The notes beneath the pieces are model-generated. The model searched no databases, was not told where the DNA came from, and saw nothing but the letters and a program-made list of their open reading frames with translations. A stretch of 50,882 bases of DNA. Source: Bacteroidales bacterium (GTDB lineage Bacteria > Bacteroidota > Bacteroidia > Bacteroidales > VadinHA17). The position numbers were made by a program, and so were the translations under genes. This document shows, in pieces, positions 19,396 through 27,829 of the stretch. Within the stretch, counting starts at the first letter, position 1; each line of letters opens with the position of its first letter. The stretch is taken from positions 1 to 50,882 of the forward strand of contig JANYIW010000363.1 in the NCBI GenBank assembly GCA_025358645.1, read 5' to 3'.

Positions 19396-20493
19396 ATGGA
19401 TAAGAAAGAAGGATTTAAAAGTTCACTAAAGGTATATAAAGGGATTCCTCAACCACCAAGTATTAACCCGGATGTTCTGACTAAATCGGGGCATAAGAGG
19501 CGAAAGAAATATTCTGCTGATGAATTCGTTTCTGGTATCCTTGCAGGAAACAGAACCATTTTAAGCCAGGCTATTACTCTGGTAGAGAGTTCGTTGCCTG
19601 AGCACTATGAAACAGCACAGTTTATAATTGAAAAATGCCTTCCTTTCAGTTCCAAATCGATCAGGATTGGAATTACGGGTGTCCCGGGAGCAGGCAAGAG
19701 TACATTTATCGAGACTTTTGGACTTTATATCGTGGGAGAAGGACGAAAACTGGCTGTCCTTACAGTTGACCCAAGCAGCCAGCTGAGTAAAGGAAGTATT
19801 CTCGGGGATAAAACAAGGATGGAGCAACTCAGCATTCATCCCGGAGCCTTTATAAGGCCATCTCCTGCCACAGGCGCTCTTGGCGGCGTCGCGAGAAAAA
19901 CCAGAGAAACTATAATACTGTGTGAAGCAGCAGGTTTCAATACAGTACTAGTCGAGACTGTGGGTGTCGGGCAATCGGAAACAGAAGTCCACTCAATGGT
20001 TGATTTTTTTCTTCTTCTCATGATTGCAGGTGGTGGTGATGAGCTTCAGGGAATTAAGCGAGGAATCATGGAAATGGCAGATATGATAGCTATTACAAAA
20101 GCTGATGGAGCCAACAAACTGTATGCTGAGAACACCCGTATTACATTCGGGAATGCACTTCACCTTTTTCCAAAAAAAACATCTGGTTGGGTGCCTCAGG
20201 TTCACACATGTTCCGCATTGGCAAATACTGGTATTAAAGAGCTCTGGGAAATAATTTTGGAGTACTCTGCCTTTACAGGAAATTCAGGATATTTTGAGAC
20301 ATTCAGGAAGGAACAGGCAGTTATTAGAATGCATAATACAATTATAGAGTATCTGAACAACTCTTTTTATAATCATAAAGAGGTAAGATCGTTGGTTCCG
20401 GAGATTGAAAAACAGTTGTATGAGGGAACAATAACCTCATACAAGGCAGCTATTAAGTTGCTTGACAAATATTTCAAAAGGCATACTGAATAA
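19396..20493 (+). CDS. meaB: Methylmalonyl-CoA mutase-associated GTPase MeaB
   Basis: IGITGVPGAGKSTFIETFG, LTVDPSSQLSKGSILGDKTRME, FIRPSPATGALGGVARKTRE, VETVGVGQSE. Confidence 0.95.
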   Translation: MDKKEGFKSSLKVYKGIPQPPSINPDVLTKSGHKRRKKYSADEFVSGILAGNRTILSQAITLVESSLPEHYETAQFIIEKCLPFSSKSIRIGITGVPGAGKSTFIETFGLYIVGEGRKLAVLTVDPSSQLSKGSILGDKTRMEQLSIHPGAFIRPSPATGALGGVARKTRETIILCEAAGFNTVLVETVGVGQSETEVHSMVDFFLLLMIAGGGDELQGIKRGIMEMADMIAITKADGANKLYAENTRITFGNALHLFPKKTSGWVPQVHTCSALANTGIKELWEIILEYSAFTGNSGYFETFRKEQAVIRMHNTIIEYLNNSFYNHKEVRSLVPEIEKQLYEGTITSYKAAIKLLDKYFKRHTE

Positions 20494-20500
20494 TAATTCA

Positions 20501-20508
20501 TATATTTG
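20501..20508 (+). promoter_or_regulatory. Candidate -7 element (TAnnTTTG) upstream of the TlpA-like gene
   Basis: TATATTTG 42 bp before the 20550 start codon. Confidence 0.3.
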
Positions 20509-20549
20509 TCTGCTCGTATAAATAAAAATCAGTTACAAATTCAAAATTA

Positions 20550-21659
20550 ATGTATATGAAAAAGGTAATTTATCTGTTAATAACTTTTGTATTGTTCTCA
20601 TGTTCTTCAAAACCTCATTATACAGTAAAAGGAAAAATTGAAGGATCTGACAGTATAACCTTTTATCTTCAGAAAAGAGAAGCTGGCAAAACTATTTCAA
20701 TCGATTCAGCAGTTTCAAGAAAGGGATCATTTATGATGAAAGGCGGAGCAGTTGACTATCCACAGTTGGTTCAGCTTGTTGCAGGAAATACACGAAAAAG
20801 GACTTCGCTTTACCTTGAGAACTCGGAAATAACTATTACAGGAAGCCTTGATTCGCTCTTCAAAGCAAAGTTTTCTGGTTCTAAAACGCAGGATGAATAC
20901 GATAAGTTTATCAAATCCAATAAGCCATTGAGTGATACATATTCAAAAACCGTTATAAAATATCAGGCTGCCAGTCAGTCTGGTGATGTGGCAAATCTTT
21001 CTATCCTTGAAAAGCAATTGGATTCAATTCAGACTGAAATGACAAATCTTCAGAAAAACTTTGTCAAGAACAATCCTGCCTCCTATGTCACTCCTTCACT
21101 ACTGGTAAATCTGAGTTATGAAATGGAAGCAGAACAGATCGAATCGATGGTAAATGGACTTGATACTTCAATTGCGGCTTTACCTCAGATTAAAAGTCTG
21201 AAAGAGAGAGTAACTGTTATGAAAGCAGTTGCTGTTGGTCAAAAAGCGCCTGATTTTACCATGAATGATGTAAATGGAAGTCCGGTCACTCTGTCATCAA
21301 AGATTGGTTCCAAATTAGTATTGATCGATTTCTGGGCAGCGTGGTGCAATCCCTGCAGACAGGAAAACCCGAATGTGGTAAAAGTTTATAACGAATTTCA
21401 TAAAAAAGGATTTGATGTTTTCGGCGTTTCATTAGACCAGAAAAAAGAAGCATGGGTAAAAGCTATAGCTGACGATAAACTTGCATGGACACATGTTTCT
21501 GACCTTCAGTACTGGAATAATGCAGCCGCGAAAATATATGCAGTAAATTCAATCCCGGCTAACTTTCTTTTAGATGAGACAGGAAAAATAATCGGAAAAA
21601 ACCTGAGAGGTCAGGATCTGTATAATAAAGTAAATGAAATTCTTGGTACTAAGAAGTAG
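20550..21659 (+). CDS. DUF4369/TlpA-like thioredoxin-fold lipoprotein
   Basis: Lipobox LFSCSS; DUF4369-like N-terminus; thioredoxin motif DFWAAWCNPCRQENP. Confidence 0.9.
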   Translation: MYMKKVIYLLITFVLFSCSSKPHYTVKGKIEGSDSITFYLQKREAGKTISIDSAVSRKGSFMMKGGAVDYPQLVQLVAGNTRKRTSLYLENSEITITGSLDSLFKAKFSGSKTQDEYDKFIKSNKPLSDTYSKTVIKYQAASQSGDVANLSILEKQLDSIQTEMTNLQKNFVKNNPASYVTPSLLVNLSYEMEAEQIESMVNGLDTSIAALPQIKSLKERVTVMKAVAVGQKAPDFTMNDVNGSPVTLSSKIGSKLVLIDFWAAWCNPCRQENPNVVKVYNEFHKKGFDVFGVSLDQKKEAWVKAIADDKLAWTHVSDLQYWNNAAAKIYAVNSIPANFLLDETGKIIGKNLRGQDLYNKVNEILGTKK

Positions 21660-21662
21660 GTA

Positions 21663-21703
21663 GGAGTGAGGTATGAGGAGCCTCATACCTTATACCTCAC
21701 TCC
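21663..21703. terminator. Bidirectional terminator-like inverted repeat between convergent genes
   Basis: GGAGTGAGGTAT...ATACCTCACTCC (12-bp arms) enclosing GAGGAGCCTC; followed by TTCTTTATC. Overlaps the stop codon of the minus-strand response regulator. Confidence 0.6.
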
Positions 21704-22374
21704 TTCTTTATCTCTTCGAGTATAAACCCTGTACCTCTTACCGTGCGGATATCAATGTATTTATCCTCAGATACATATTTTCTTAACCGGCTGATGAAGA
21801 CATCCATGCTTCTTCCAAGGAAGTAATCGTCTTCGCCCCATATTTCTGTCAGAATATCTTCTCTTGCAAGTATTTTATTCTTGTTAATAATAAAATACTT
21901 TAATAGCTGCGCTTCTTTAAGTGTAAGTTTTTCTTTTGTGCTTCCACAAATAAGCTCAAGAGTGTTATATTTCAGTACTGTCCCGGATACTTTGAACTCG
22001 TCATTTGTTGATGAGTAGGCCCGTTTTAAAATGTTATTAATACGAAGGATGAGAACTTCAGGATCGAAAGGTTTGGTTATATAATCATCTGCACCGATCT
22101 TCAGACCTCTAACGATATCCTCCTTGAGACTCTTAGCTGTCAGAAAAATAACGGGGACTTCGGGATGGGCCTCCTTTACTTTTTCAGCCAGAGTGAATCC
22201 GTCCATTTCCGGCATCATCACATCAAAGACACAGATATCAGGTTTTTCCTGGTTAAACAATTCCCATGCCTCTTTGCCATCGCGGCCAAGTCTTACGTCG
22301 AAACCGCTTATAGTGATATATTGCGTCAATATATTTCCAAAATCTCTGTCATCTTCAGCAACTAAAACTTTCAT
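21697..22374 (-). CDS. OmpR-family response regulator
   Basis: Receiver (VAEDDRDFGNIL, CVFDVMMPEMDGFTLAEKV, FLTAKS, GADDYITKPFDPEVL) and winged-helix C-domain (LTLKEAQLLKYF...SRLRKYVSEDKYIDIRTVRGTGFIL). Confidence 0.96.
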   Translation of the reverse strand: MKVLVAEDDRDFGNILTQYITISGFDVRLGRDGKEAWELFNQEKPDICVFDVMMPEMDGFTLAEKVKEAHPEVPVIFLTAKSLKEDIVRGLKIGADDYITKPFDPEVLILRINNILKRAYSSTNDEFKVSGTVLKYNTLELICGSTKEKLTLKEAQLLKYFIINKNKILAREDILTEIWGEDDYFLGRSMDVFISRLRKYVSEDKYIDIRTVRGTGFILEEIKKE

Positions 22375-22389
22375 TTCCGAATATTTTAA

Positions 22390-23781
22390 TTAGTATGGTA
22401 TTATCACAGTAAATATACTACCTTTTCCCGGTTTACTGCTGACAGTTACATCTCCCCCATGTGCTTCAGCGATTTTTTTAACATAGTAAAGACCAAGTCC
22501 CAGACCTTTGAATTTATGTATGTTACCCGTTGTGGCTCTGTAAAACTTATCGAAAACATGTTTCTGGTCGAGCTTATTGATTCCGATTCCATTATCTGAT
22601 ACCTTAATACAAATATTATTGTCCCGGGTGAAACCTTCAATTTCAATTACAGGTATTTTGTCTGAATATTTCACCGCGTTGGAAAGAAGATTGTTAAGAA
22701 GGGTTGTGAAGTAAACAATGTCAAGATCAACTTTGGCTCCGCTAAAATTATATTTCTGATTTATTGTGGCATTGTTACCCCCTCCTGATTTAAAACTATC
22801 AACAACATCATTCATTATCTCTTCAATTTCAACCTTTTTTTTATCAAGCTGAAATTGTGTTCTTTCCCACATGCTTATCTCAAGTATCATATTGATAAGC
22901 TGATTCAGATGAACACTTTGTTTACCTATAAGTTTTGCCGTCTCAAGGATCTTGGCATCATTACTTCTTATCTGGGGCATTTCCAGAGTTTTCCCTGCGA
23001 CTGTAATTGTAGATAATGGAGTTTTTAACTCATGTGTCATATTGTTTATGAAATCTGTTTTAAGATTGGAAAGTCTCTTTTCTTCCATAAGGTTCCTGAA
23101 GGTAATCATAAACATTATACCTACAAGGAGTATGCTGAGTGTACTCATACCAAGGGATGCTGAGGTCTCTTTTAAAATAAGCTGCTGCTTATCAGAAAAA
23201 TCAATAAAGTAGTCAAAAACAAGTCTGTAGTTGTTATCCTCCCACGGGAACCAGTTAACCAGAATTTTAGATCTGTAACTTTCAGGAGGTGCAGGTTTTC
23301 CTGATCGATCAGGTAAACGGCGGTTTGCAAAATCCTGACTCCGGTATACAACAATTGTGTCATTGCTGATCATTTCCAGATCGTTGATCACAATAGAATA
23401 ATTGAATTTTTTTTCAAATCCTCTTCTTCCGAAATAATCCGAAAGGAATCCCGAAAGATCCTGTTCCTTATTCACAACTGTGGTGACATAATCAAGGATA
23501 TCCTTTTTCTTTGCGGCCAGTTCTTTTTCATTTTTTGCTTCATGCAGCTCTTTAACAGCCTGTTCTGAGTATTGTCTCAGAAGAAATCGTACAGTATCAA
23601 AACCATCGGTAGACATTCTCCTGCTTATAAAACTCAGCGCATCCTTTGATAAAATATTATATCTAAGAGCAAACATTTCGTTTTTCTGTTGCCATATACC
23701 TATAATGATAAATGCCTGCACTGATATCAGAATCAGGATTGACATGACACCAAGAATTAAAACGGTATTTCTTTTTTTCAT
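22390..23781 (-). CDS. Membrane sensor histidine kinase
   Basis: Two TM segments flanking a periplasmic domain; H-box FINNMTHELKTPLSTI; N, G1, F, G2 boxes (NLLSNAVKYSD, VSDNGIGI, FDKFYRATTGNIHKFKGLGLGLYYVKKIAEAHGG). Confidence 0.96.
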   Translation of the reverse strand: MKKRNTVLILGVMSILILISVQAFIIIGIWQQKNEMFALRYNILSKDALSFISRRMSTDGFDTVRFLLRQYSEQAVKELHEAKNEKELAAKKKDILDYVTTVVNKEQDLSGFLSDYFGRRGFEKKFNYSIVINDLEMISNDTIVVYRSQDFANRRLPDRSGKPAPPESYRSKILVNWFPWEDNNYRLVFDYFIDFSDKQQLILKETSASLGMSTLSILLVGIMFMITFRNLMEEKRLSNLKTDFINNMTHELKTPLSTITVAGKTLEMPQIRSNDAKILETAKLIGKQSVHLNQLINMILEISMWERTQFQLDKKKVEIEEIMNDVVDSFKSGGGNNATINQKYNFSGAKVDLDIVYFTTLLNNLLSNAVKYSDKIPVIEIEGFTRDNNICIKVSDNGIGINKLDQKHVFDKFYRATTGNIHKFKGLGLGLYYVKKIAEAHGGDVTVSSKPGKGSIFTVIIPY

Positions 23782-23844
23782 CTTTATTAATTTACTTTCT
23801 CAAAATTATTCAATTTATTGATACTTCTGAAGGATAAGAGCAAC

Positions 23845-23877
23845 ATTAACCCGGTATTAACCCGGCATTAACAACAC
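23845..23877 (+). promoter_or_regulatory. Three direct repeats with exact 11-bp period, candidate response-regulator operator
   Basis: ATTAACCCGGT / ATTAACCCGGC / ATTAACAACAC starting at 23845, 23856, 23867. A TATCTTTA -7-like box lies at 23895-23902. Confidence 0.55.
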
Positions 23878-23929
23878 AACACTCCGGCACCCGGTATCTT
23901 TACAATGTCAAACTAAAAACCAGGCAGTC

Positions 23930-24637
23930 ATGAAAAAGCACATTTTATTTTTAACAGCTATTTTACTGATCACAATTGGTTCTTCCTTTCAGCAGGCAAC
24001 TGCCCAGGATAAAACCAAAGCAGACCAGGAAAAAGAGGCTAAGATTCAGCAGTCAATTGAGCAGCAGAAAAAAGCAATGGCAGAACAGAAGAAAGCCCAG
24101 ACAGAGGCTGAAAAGAGTCTGGAAAAGCAATTGTCAGAGATTGAGAACTCAGTGAATGAGTCAAAAGAAGACATCGATAATGCAAATAAAGAGAGAACAA
24201 AAACCTTTATGAACATGCCAAGAGGGAACAGGTCATTTAATTTCGATGAACCTTTTGTATTCCCGGGACACGATATGGAGGGATGGTACGGACATGAAAT
24301 GGGTGGGGATGCTGAGAGAACAACATGGAATTTCTCAAAGACAGTAAAAGAAAGCTCGTTCTCGAGAGATTACATTTTTGATGTAGAGAAAACTACAAAA
24401 ACTGTTGTAATGTCAGTGATGGGCGACTGTAAATCCGGTGAAATACGAATCAAAATTGTTATGCCAAATGGTAAAAACTATTCTGATATACTGATTGATG
24501 AATCGGGCAATCTCAACTGGAGAAAGTCATTCACAATCACTGAAACAGATAATCAGGATAAAACCGGGGATTGGAAATTTCAGATCTCATCTGTCAAAGC
24601 CACAGGATTTTTTAAGATCTCACTTCAGTCGTTTTAG
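23930..24637 (+). CDS. Secreted coiled-coil protein of unknown function
   Basis: Signal peptide MKKHILFLTAILLITIGSSFQQATAQ; long K/E/Q-rich helix; beta-rich C-terminal domain. Confidence 0.8.
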   Translation: MKKHILFLTAILLITIGSSFQQATAQDKTKADQEKEAKIQQSIEQQKKAMAEQKKAQTEAEKSLEKQLSEIENSVNESKEDIDNANKERTKTFMNMPRGNRSFNFDEPFVFPGHDMEGWYGHEMGGDAERTTWNFSKTVKESSFSRDYIFDVEKTTKTVVMSVMGDCKSGEIRIKIVMPNGKNYSDILIDESGNLNWRKSFTITETDNQDKTGDWKFQISSVKATGFFKISLQSF

Positions 24638-24688
24638 TTTTTATTTTTTGTAAAGAGGAGATTGGTATAGGGGACCAGTCTTCTTTTT

Positions 24689-25195
24689 TTATTTTCTGCC
24701 TGAAGATCTGGCCTTGCAGTTATTAAAGAAAGGATCCCAACGGCTGTTCTGATGAAACTCTGACGTTTTAATATTAAAATACCCAAGGACATGTTTTGGC
24801 GATAGAGTATACATCAACTCATCATTGTCTCCATATAATGGATCGGTGACCGTCAGCACTTCTTCAATACCGACATTTTTTTTATTTGAAACGGTGGTAT
24901 ATATTTCATAAATAATTTTAGGTATAGCTATGATTATGGTGAATGATCCATAATCTTTCCTTTGAAAAAGAAAATAAGTAACTTCAATAGGATCATTCGG
25001 GTTAACCCTGTCGGTAGAATGAGGTAGTTGACTTTCGAAGATAAACCCTTCATTCATAATATTTTCAACGATGCCGAACTCCTTTGTATTGTGTAGGAAG
25101 AAATAGCAACCTTTGAATTTTTTTAATATTAATACAAGTATCTCTCCTTTATTCTTCATCCGGCAAGAAATCGATTTCCCGTTATTTGTATCCAA
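24689..25195 (-). CDS. Hypothetical protein, C-terminal part resembling DUF4249 (possible truncated gene)
   Basis: 168 aa with NPNDPIEVTYFLF... and TLSPKHVLGYFNIKTSEFHQ reminiscent of DUF4249 C-termini; no signal peptide. Confidence 0.4.
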   Translation of the reverse strand: MDTNNGKSISCRMKNKGEILVLILKKFKGCYFFLHNTKEFGIVENIMNEGFIFESQLPHSTDRVNPNDPIEVTYFLFQRKDYGSFTIIIAIPKIIYEIYTTVSNKKNVGIEEVLTVTDPLYGDNDELMYTLSPKHVLGYFNIKTSEFHQNSRWDPFFNNCKARSSGRK

Positions 25196-25250
25196 AAATA
25201 ACTTATATTATTTTATTTGCAACACTTAAACCATTTGTTATGTTATATGT

Positions 25251-25258
25251 TAATTTTG
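25251..25258 (+). promoter_or_regulatory. Candidate -7 element (TAnnTTTG) upstream of the metal ABC operon
   Basis: TAATTTTG 26 bp upstream of the 25284 start codon. Confidence 0.3.
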
Positions 25259-25283
25259 TAGCCATCGATCACTTTTCTTTAAA

Positions 25284-26156
25284 ATGAGAAGAATATTCTA
25301 TTTCCTGATAATCTGTTTAGTAATTTCCTGCGGCCGGAATGGTACGAATTCGGGCAACAAAATAATTACTGTAAGCATTGCACCTTTCAAATACTTTGTT
25401 GAAGAGATTGCGGGTAAAGATTTTACAGTAAACATTATGGTGCCTGCCGGAGCAGATCCTCATACTTACGAGCCTTTTCCTGATCAAATTATCAAACTCA
25501 GGAAATCAGTTGCCTATATCAGCAATGGTTATCTTGGTTTTGAAATGAACTGGCTGGAACGGTTTTATGAGACTAACCCGACAATGAAACGGTTATCATT
25601 AAGTGACAACATTAATTCTCTGGCCCCGGGGCATCACCATGAGGGAGGGCACATCGAAGGTGCTGATCCTCATTACTGGGTTTCACCTAAATGTGCTTTG
25701 GTAATAGCAAATTCGGTAAGAGGATTACTTTTGGAACTAAATCCGTCACAAAGACAAAAATATGAGTCAAATTATCAACTTCTCATCTCAAAAATTCAGG
25801 CAGTAGATAATAAAGCCAGAGAATCCTTTTCCGATGTGCCAATTAAATGTTTCATGATATATCATCCAAATCTGGCTTATGTAGCAAGAGACTATGGACT
25901 TGAAGAGATAGCTGTAGAATTTGAAGGCAAAGAGCCTACTCCCTCAAGAATGAGAGAACTGATTGACCGCGCCAGAAAAGATAACCTGAAAACAATATTT
26001 GTACAAATGGAATATGATACCAAAAATGCAAAAGCTATCGCCGGAGAAATTGGCGCTGAGATAGTATTAATAGATCCTTTGTCGGAAAACTGGCAGAAAT
26101 CCACAACGGATATTATTGATGCCTTGTATAAAAGTTTACTCAATAGCTCGAAATAA
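25284..26156 (+). CDS. znuA: Metal (probably zinc) ABC transporter substrate-binding lipoprotein
   Basis: Lipobox VISCGR; VPAGADPHTYEPFPDQI, His-rich PGHHHEGGHIEGADPHYWVSP, EGKEPTPSRM. Confidence 0.88.
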   Translation: MRRIFYFLIICLVISCGRNGTNSGNKIITVSIAPFKYFVEEIAGKDFTVNIMVPAGADPHTYEPFPDQIIKLRKSVAYISNGYLGFEMNWLERFYETNPTMKRLSLSDNINSLAPGHHHEGGHIEGADPHYWVSPKCALVIANSVRGLLLELNPSQRQKYESNYQLLISKIQAVDNKARESFSDVPIKCFMIYHPNLAYVARDYGLEEIAVEFEGKEPTPSRMRELIDRARKDNLKTIFVQMEYDTKNAKAIAGEIGAEIVLIDPLSENWQKSTTDIIDALYKSLLNSSK

Positions 26157-26165
26157 TCAGGATTT

Positions 26166-26909
26166 ATGGCATATTTACTGGAAATGCATTCTTTATCAGC
26201 TTCTTATGGTGCAAATGTGGTATTGCAGGATGTTGATTTCAGAGTAAGTGAGAATGATTTCATTGGCGTTATTGGTCCTAATGGAGGAGGGAAAACAACA
26301 CTTTTAAAAATAATTCTTGGTTTGCTGAAACCTGTTAAAGGCAAAATGGTTTTCAATGAGGAGCTTCTTAACGGAAAGAGTATAGGTTATCTTCCACAGA
26401 TGTCAACAGCAGATATAAACTATCCTGTCACAGTTATTGATATAATTCTGTCGGGACTTATGATCAGAAAGACCATCATTTCCGGAATGTCCTCCGCTGA
26501 CAAGATAAAAGCAAGCACAGTAATTGATGAACTTGGATTGACAGGTATGTCTAAGTGCACCTTAAACGAACTCTCTGGCGGACAGATGCAAAGAGTATTC
26601 CTGGGGAGGGCGATTATAGGAAGCCCCAGATTGCTTTTACTTGATGAACCGGGAAATTTCGTTGATACGACTTTTGAAAATGATTTTTATGAAAAGCTGA
26701 AAGACCTCAATAAACGTATGGCAATACTTATGGTTTCACACGATGTGGGTACCATTTCATCGCATATTAAATCGTTTGCCTGCGTAAACAGAAGTCTTCA
26801 TTATCATCCGTCACATGAGATAACAAATGAAGATCTGCTAGCTTATGATTGCCCGATTCAGCTTGTTACTCATGGAGATGTTCCACATACAGTACTTAAA
26901 TACCATTAA
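26166..26909 (+). CDS. znuC: Metal ABC transporter ATP-binding protein
   Basis: GPNGGGKTTLLKIILG, LSGGQMQRVFLGRAI, LLLLDEPGNFVD; between SBP and permease. Confidence 0.93.
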   Translation: MAYLLEMHSLSASYGANVVLQDVDFRVSENDFIGVIGPNGGGKTTLLKIILGLLKPVKGKMVFNEELLNGKSIGYLPQMSTADINYPVTVIDIILSGLMIRKTIISGMSSADKIKASTVIDELGLTGMSKCTLNELSGGQMQRVFLGRAIIGSPRLLLLDEPGNFVDTTFENDFYEKLKDLNKRMAILMVSHDVGTISSHIKSFACVNRSLHYHPSHEITNEDLLAYDCPIQLVTHGDVPHTVLKYH

Positions 26910-26911
26910 TA

Positions 26912-27766
26912 GTGGAAACCAGTATCTTTCAATACGGATTTATTATTAAAGGACTTCTTGGAGCCATCTTTGCAAGTATAACTGCGGGAATAGCAGGAAC
27001 TTATGTTGTATCAAAGCGAATGGTTTTTTTAAGCGGAGGAATAACACATGCATCATTCGGAGGTATAGGCATTGGTTATTTTATAGGTATTAACCCTGTG
27101 GTTGGAGCTGCCATTTTTGGGATCATGTCAGCGCTTGGTGTCGAGTATCTTTCTGTTAAGCAGAAAATACGGGAAGATTCCGCAATTGGAATATTATGGG
27201 CTTTTGGAATGGCAATTGGAATTATCTTCATCTACCTTACACCCGGGTATACTCCTAACCTGATGAGTTACCTGTTCGGTAGTATCCTCACTGTTTCACA
27301 TGCCGATATAATTGCATTAGGAATTATGTCAGTAGTATTGATACTTTACTTCGGGATATTCTACAGGACAATTTTATATATATCTTTCGACGAGGTCTTT
27401 GCAAGAACATACTCTTCTTATGTCGATGTATTTAAATACATTACAACATCATTAATAGCCCTTACAATTGTTTTGAATATCAGGATGGCTGGTGTGGTAC
27501 TGGTGATTTCATTGCTGACAATACCACCAAACATTGCCATGTTATTCACCAGGGTCTATTTTAACATAGTTATCTGGTCAATTCTTGCAGGATTTGTTGG
27601 AACTGCAACAGGATATGCTATTTCATATTATGCAGGTATACCTGTTGGAGCCACAATAATTTTTACTCTTGTTATAATATGGGTATTAGTAAAAAGTACT
27701 ATCCAATTGATTGAACTGACATCTAAGTATTATAATTCCAGGCACTTAAGGCATTCCAAACTTTAG
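26912..27766 (+). CDS. znuB: Metal ABC transporter permease
   Basis: Polytopic; ISGGITHASFGGIGIGYF-type and VVLVISLLTIPPNIA motifs; GTG start 3 nt after the ATPase gene. Confidence 0.9.
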   Translation: METSIFQYGFIIKGLLGAIFASITAGIAGTYVVSKRMVFLSGGITHASFGGIGIGYFIGINPVVGAAIFGIMSALGVEYLSVKQKIREDSAIGILWAFGMAIGIIFIYLTPGYTPNLMSYLFGSILTVSHADIIALGIMSVVLILYFGIFYRTILYISFDEVFARTYSSYVDVFKYITTSLIALTIVLNIRMAGVVLVISLLTIPPNIAMLFTRVYFNIVIWSILAGFVGTATGYAISYYAGIPVGATIIFTLVIIWVLVKSTIQLIELTSKYYNSRHLRHSKL

Positions 27767-27829
27767 TAACTATTAAATATAGAAAATAAAAATATCAATA
27801 GAGATTTTATTATATAAAAAACTAATACC

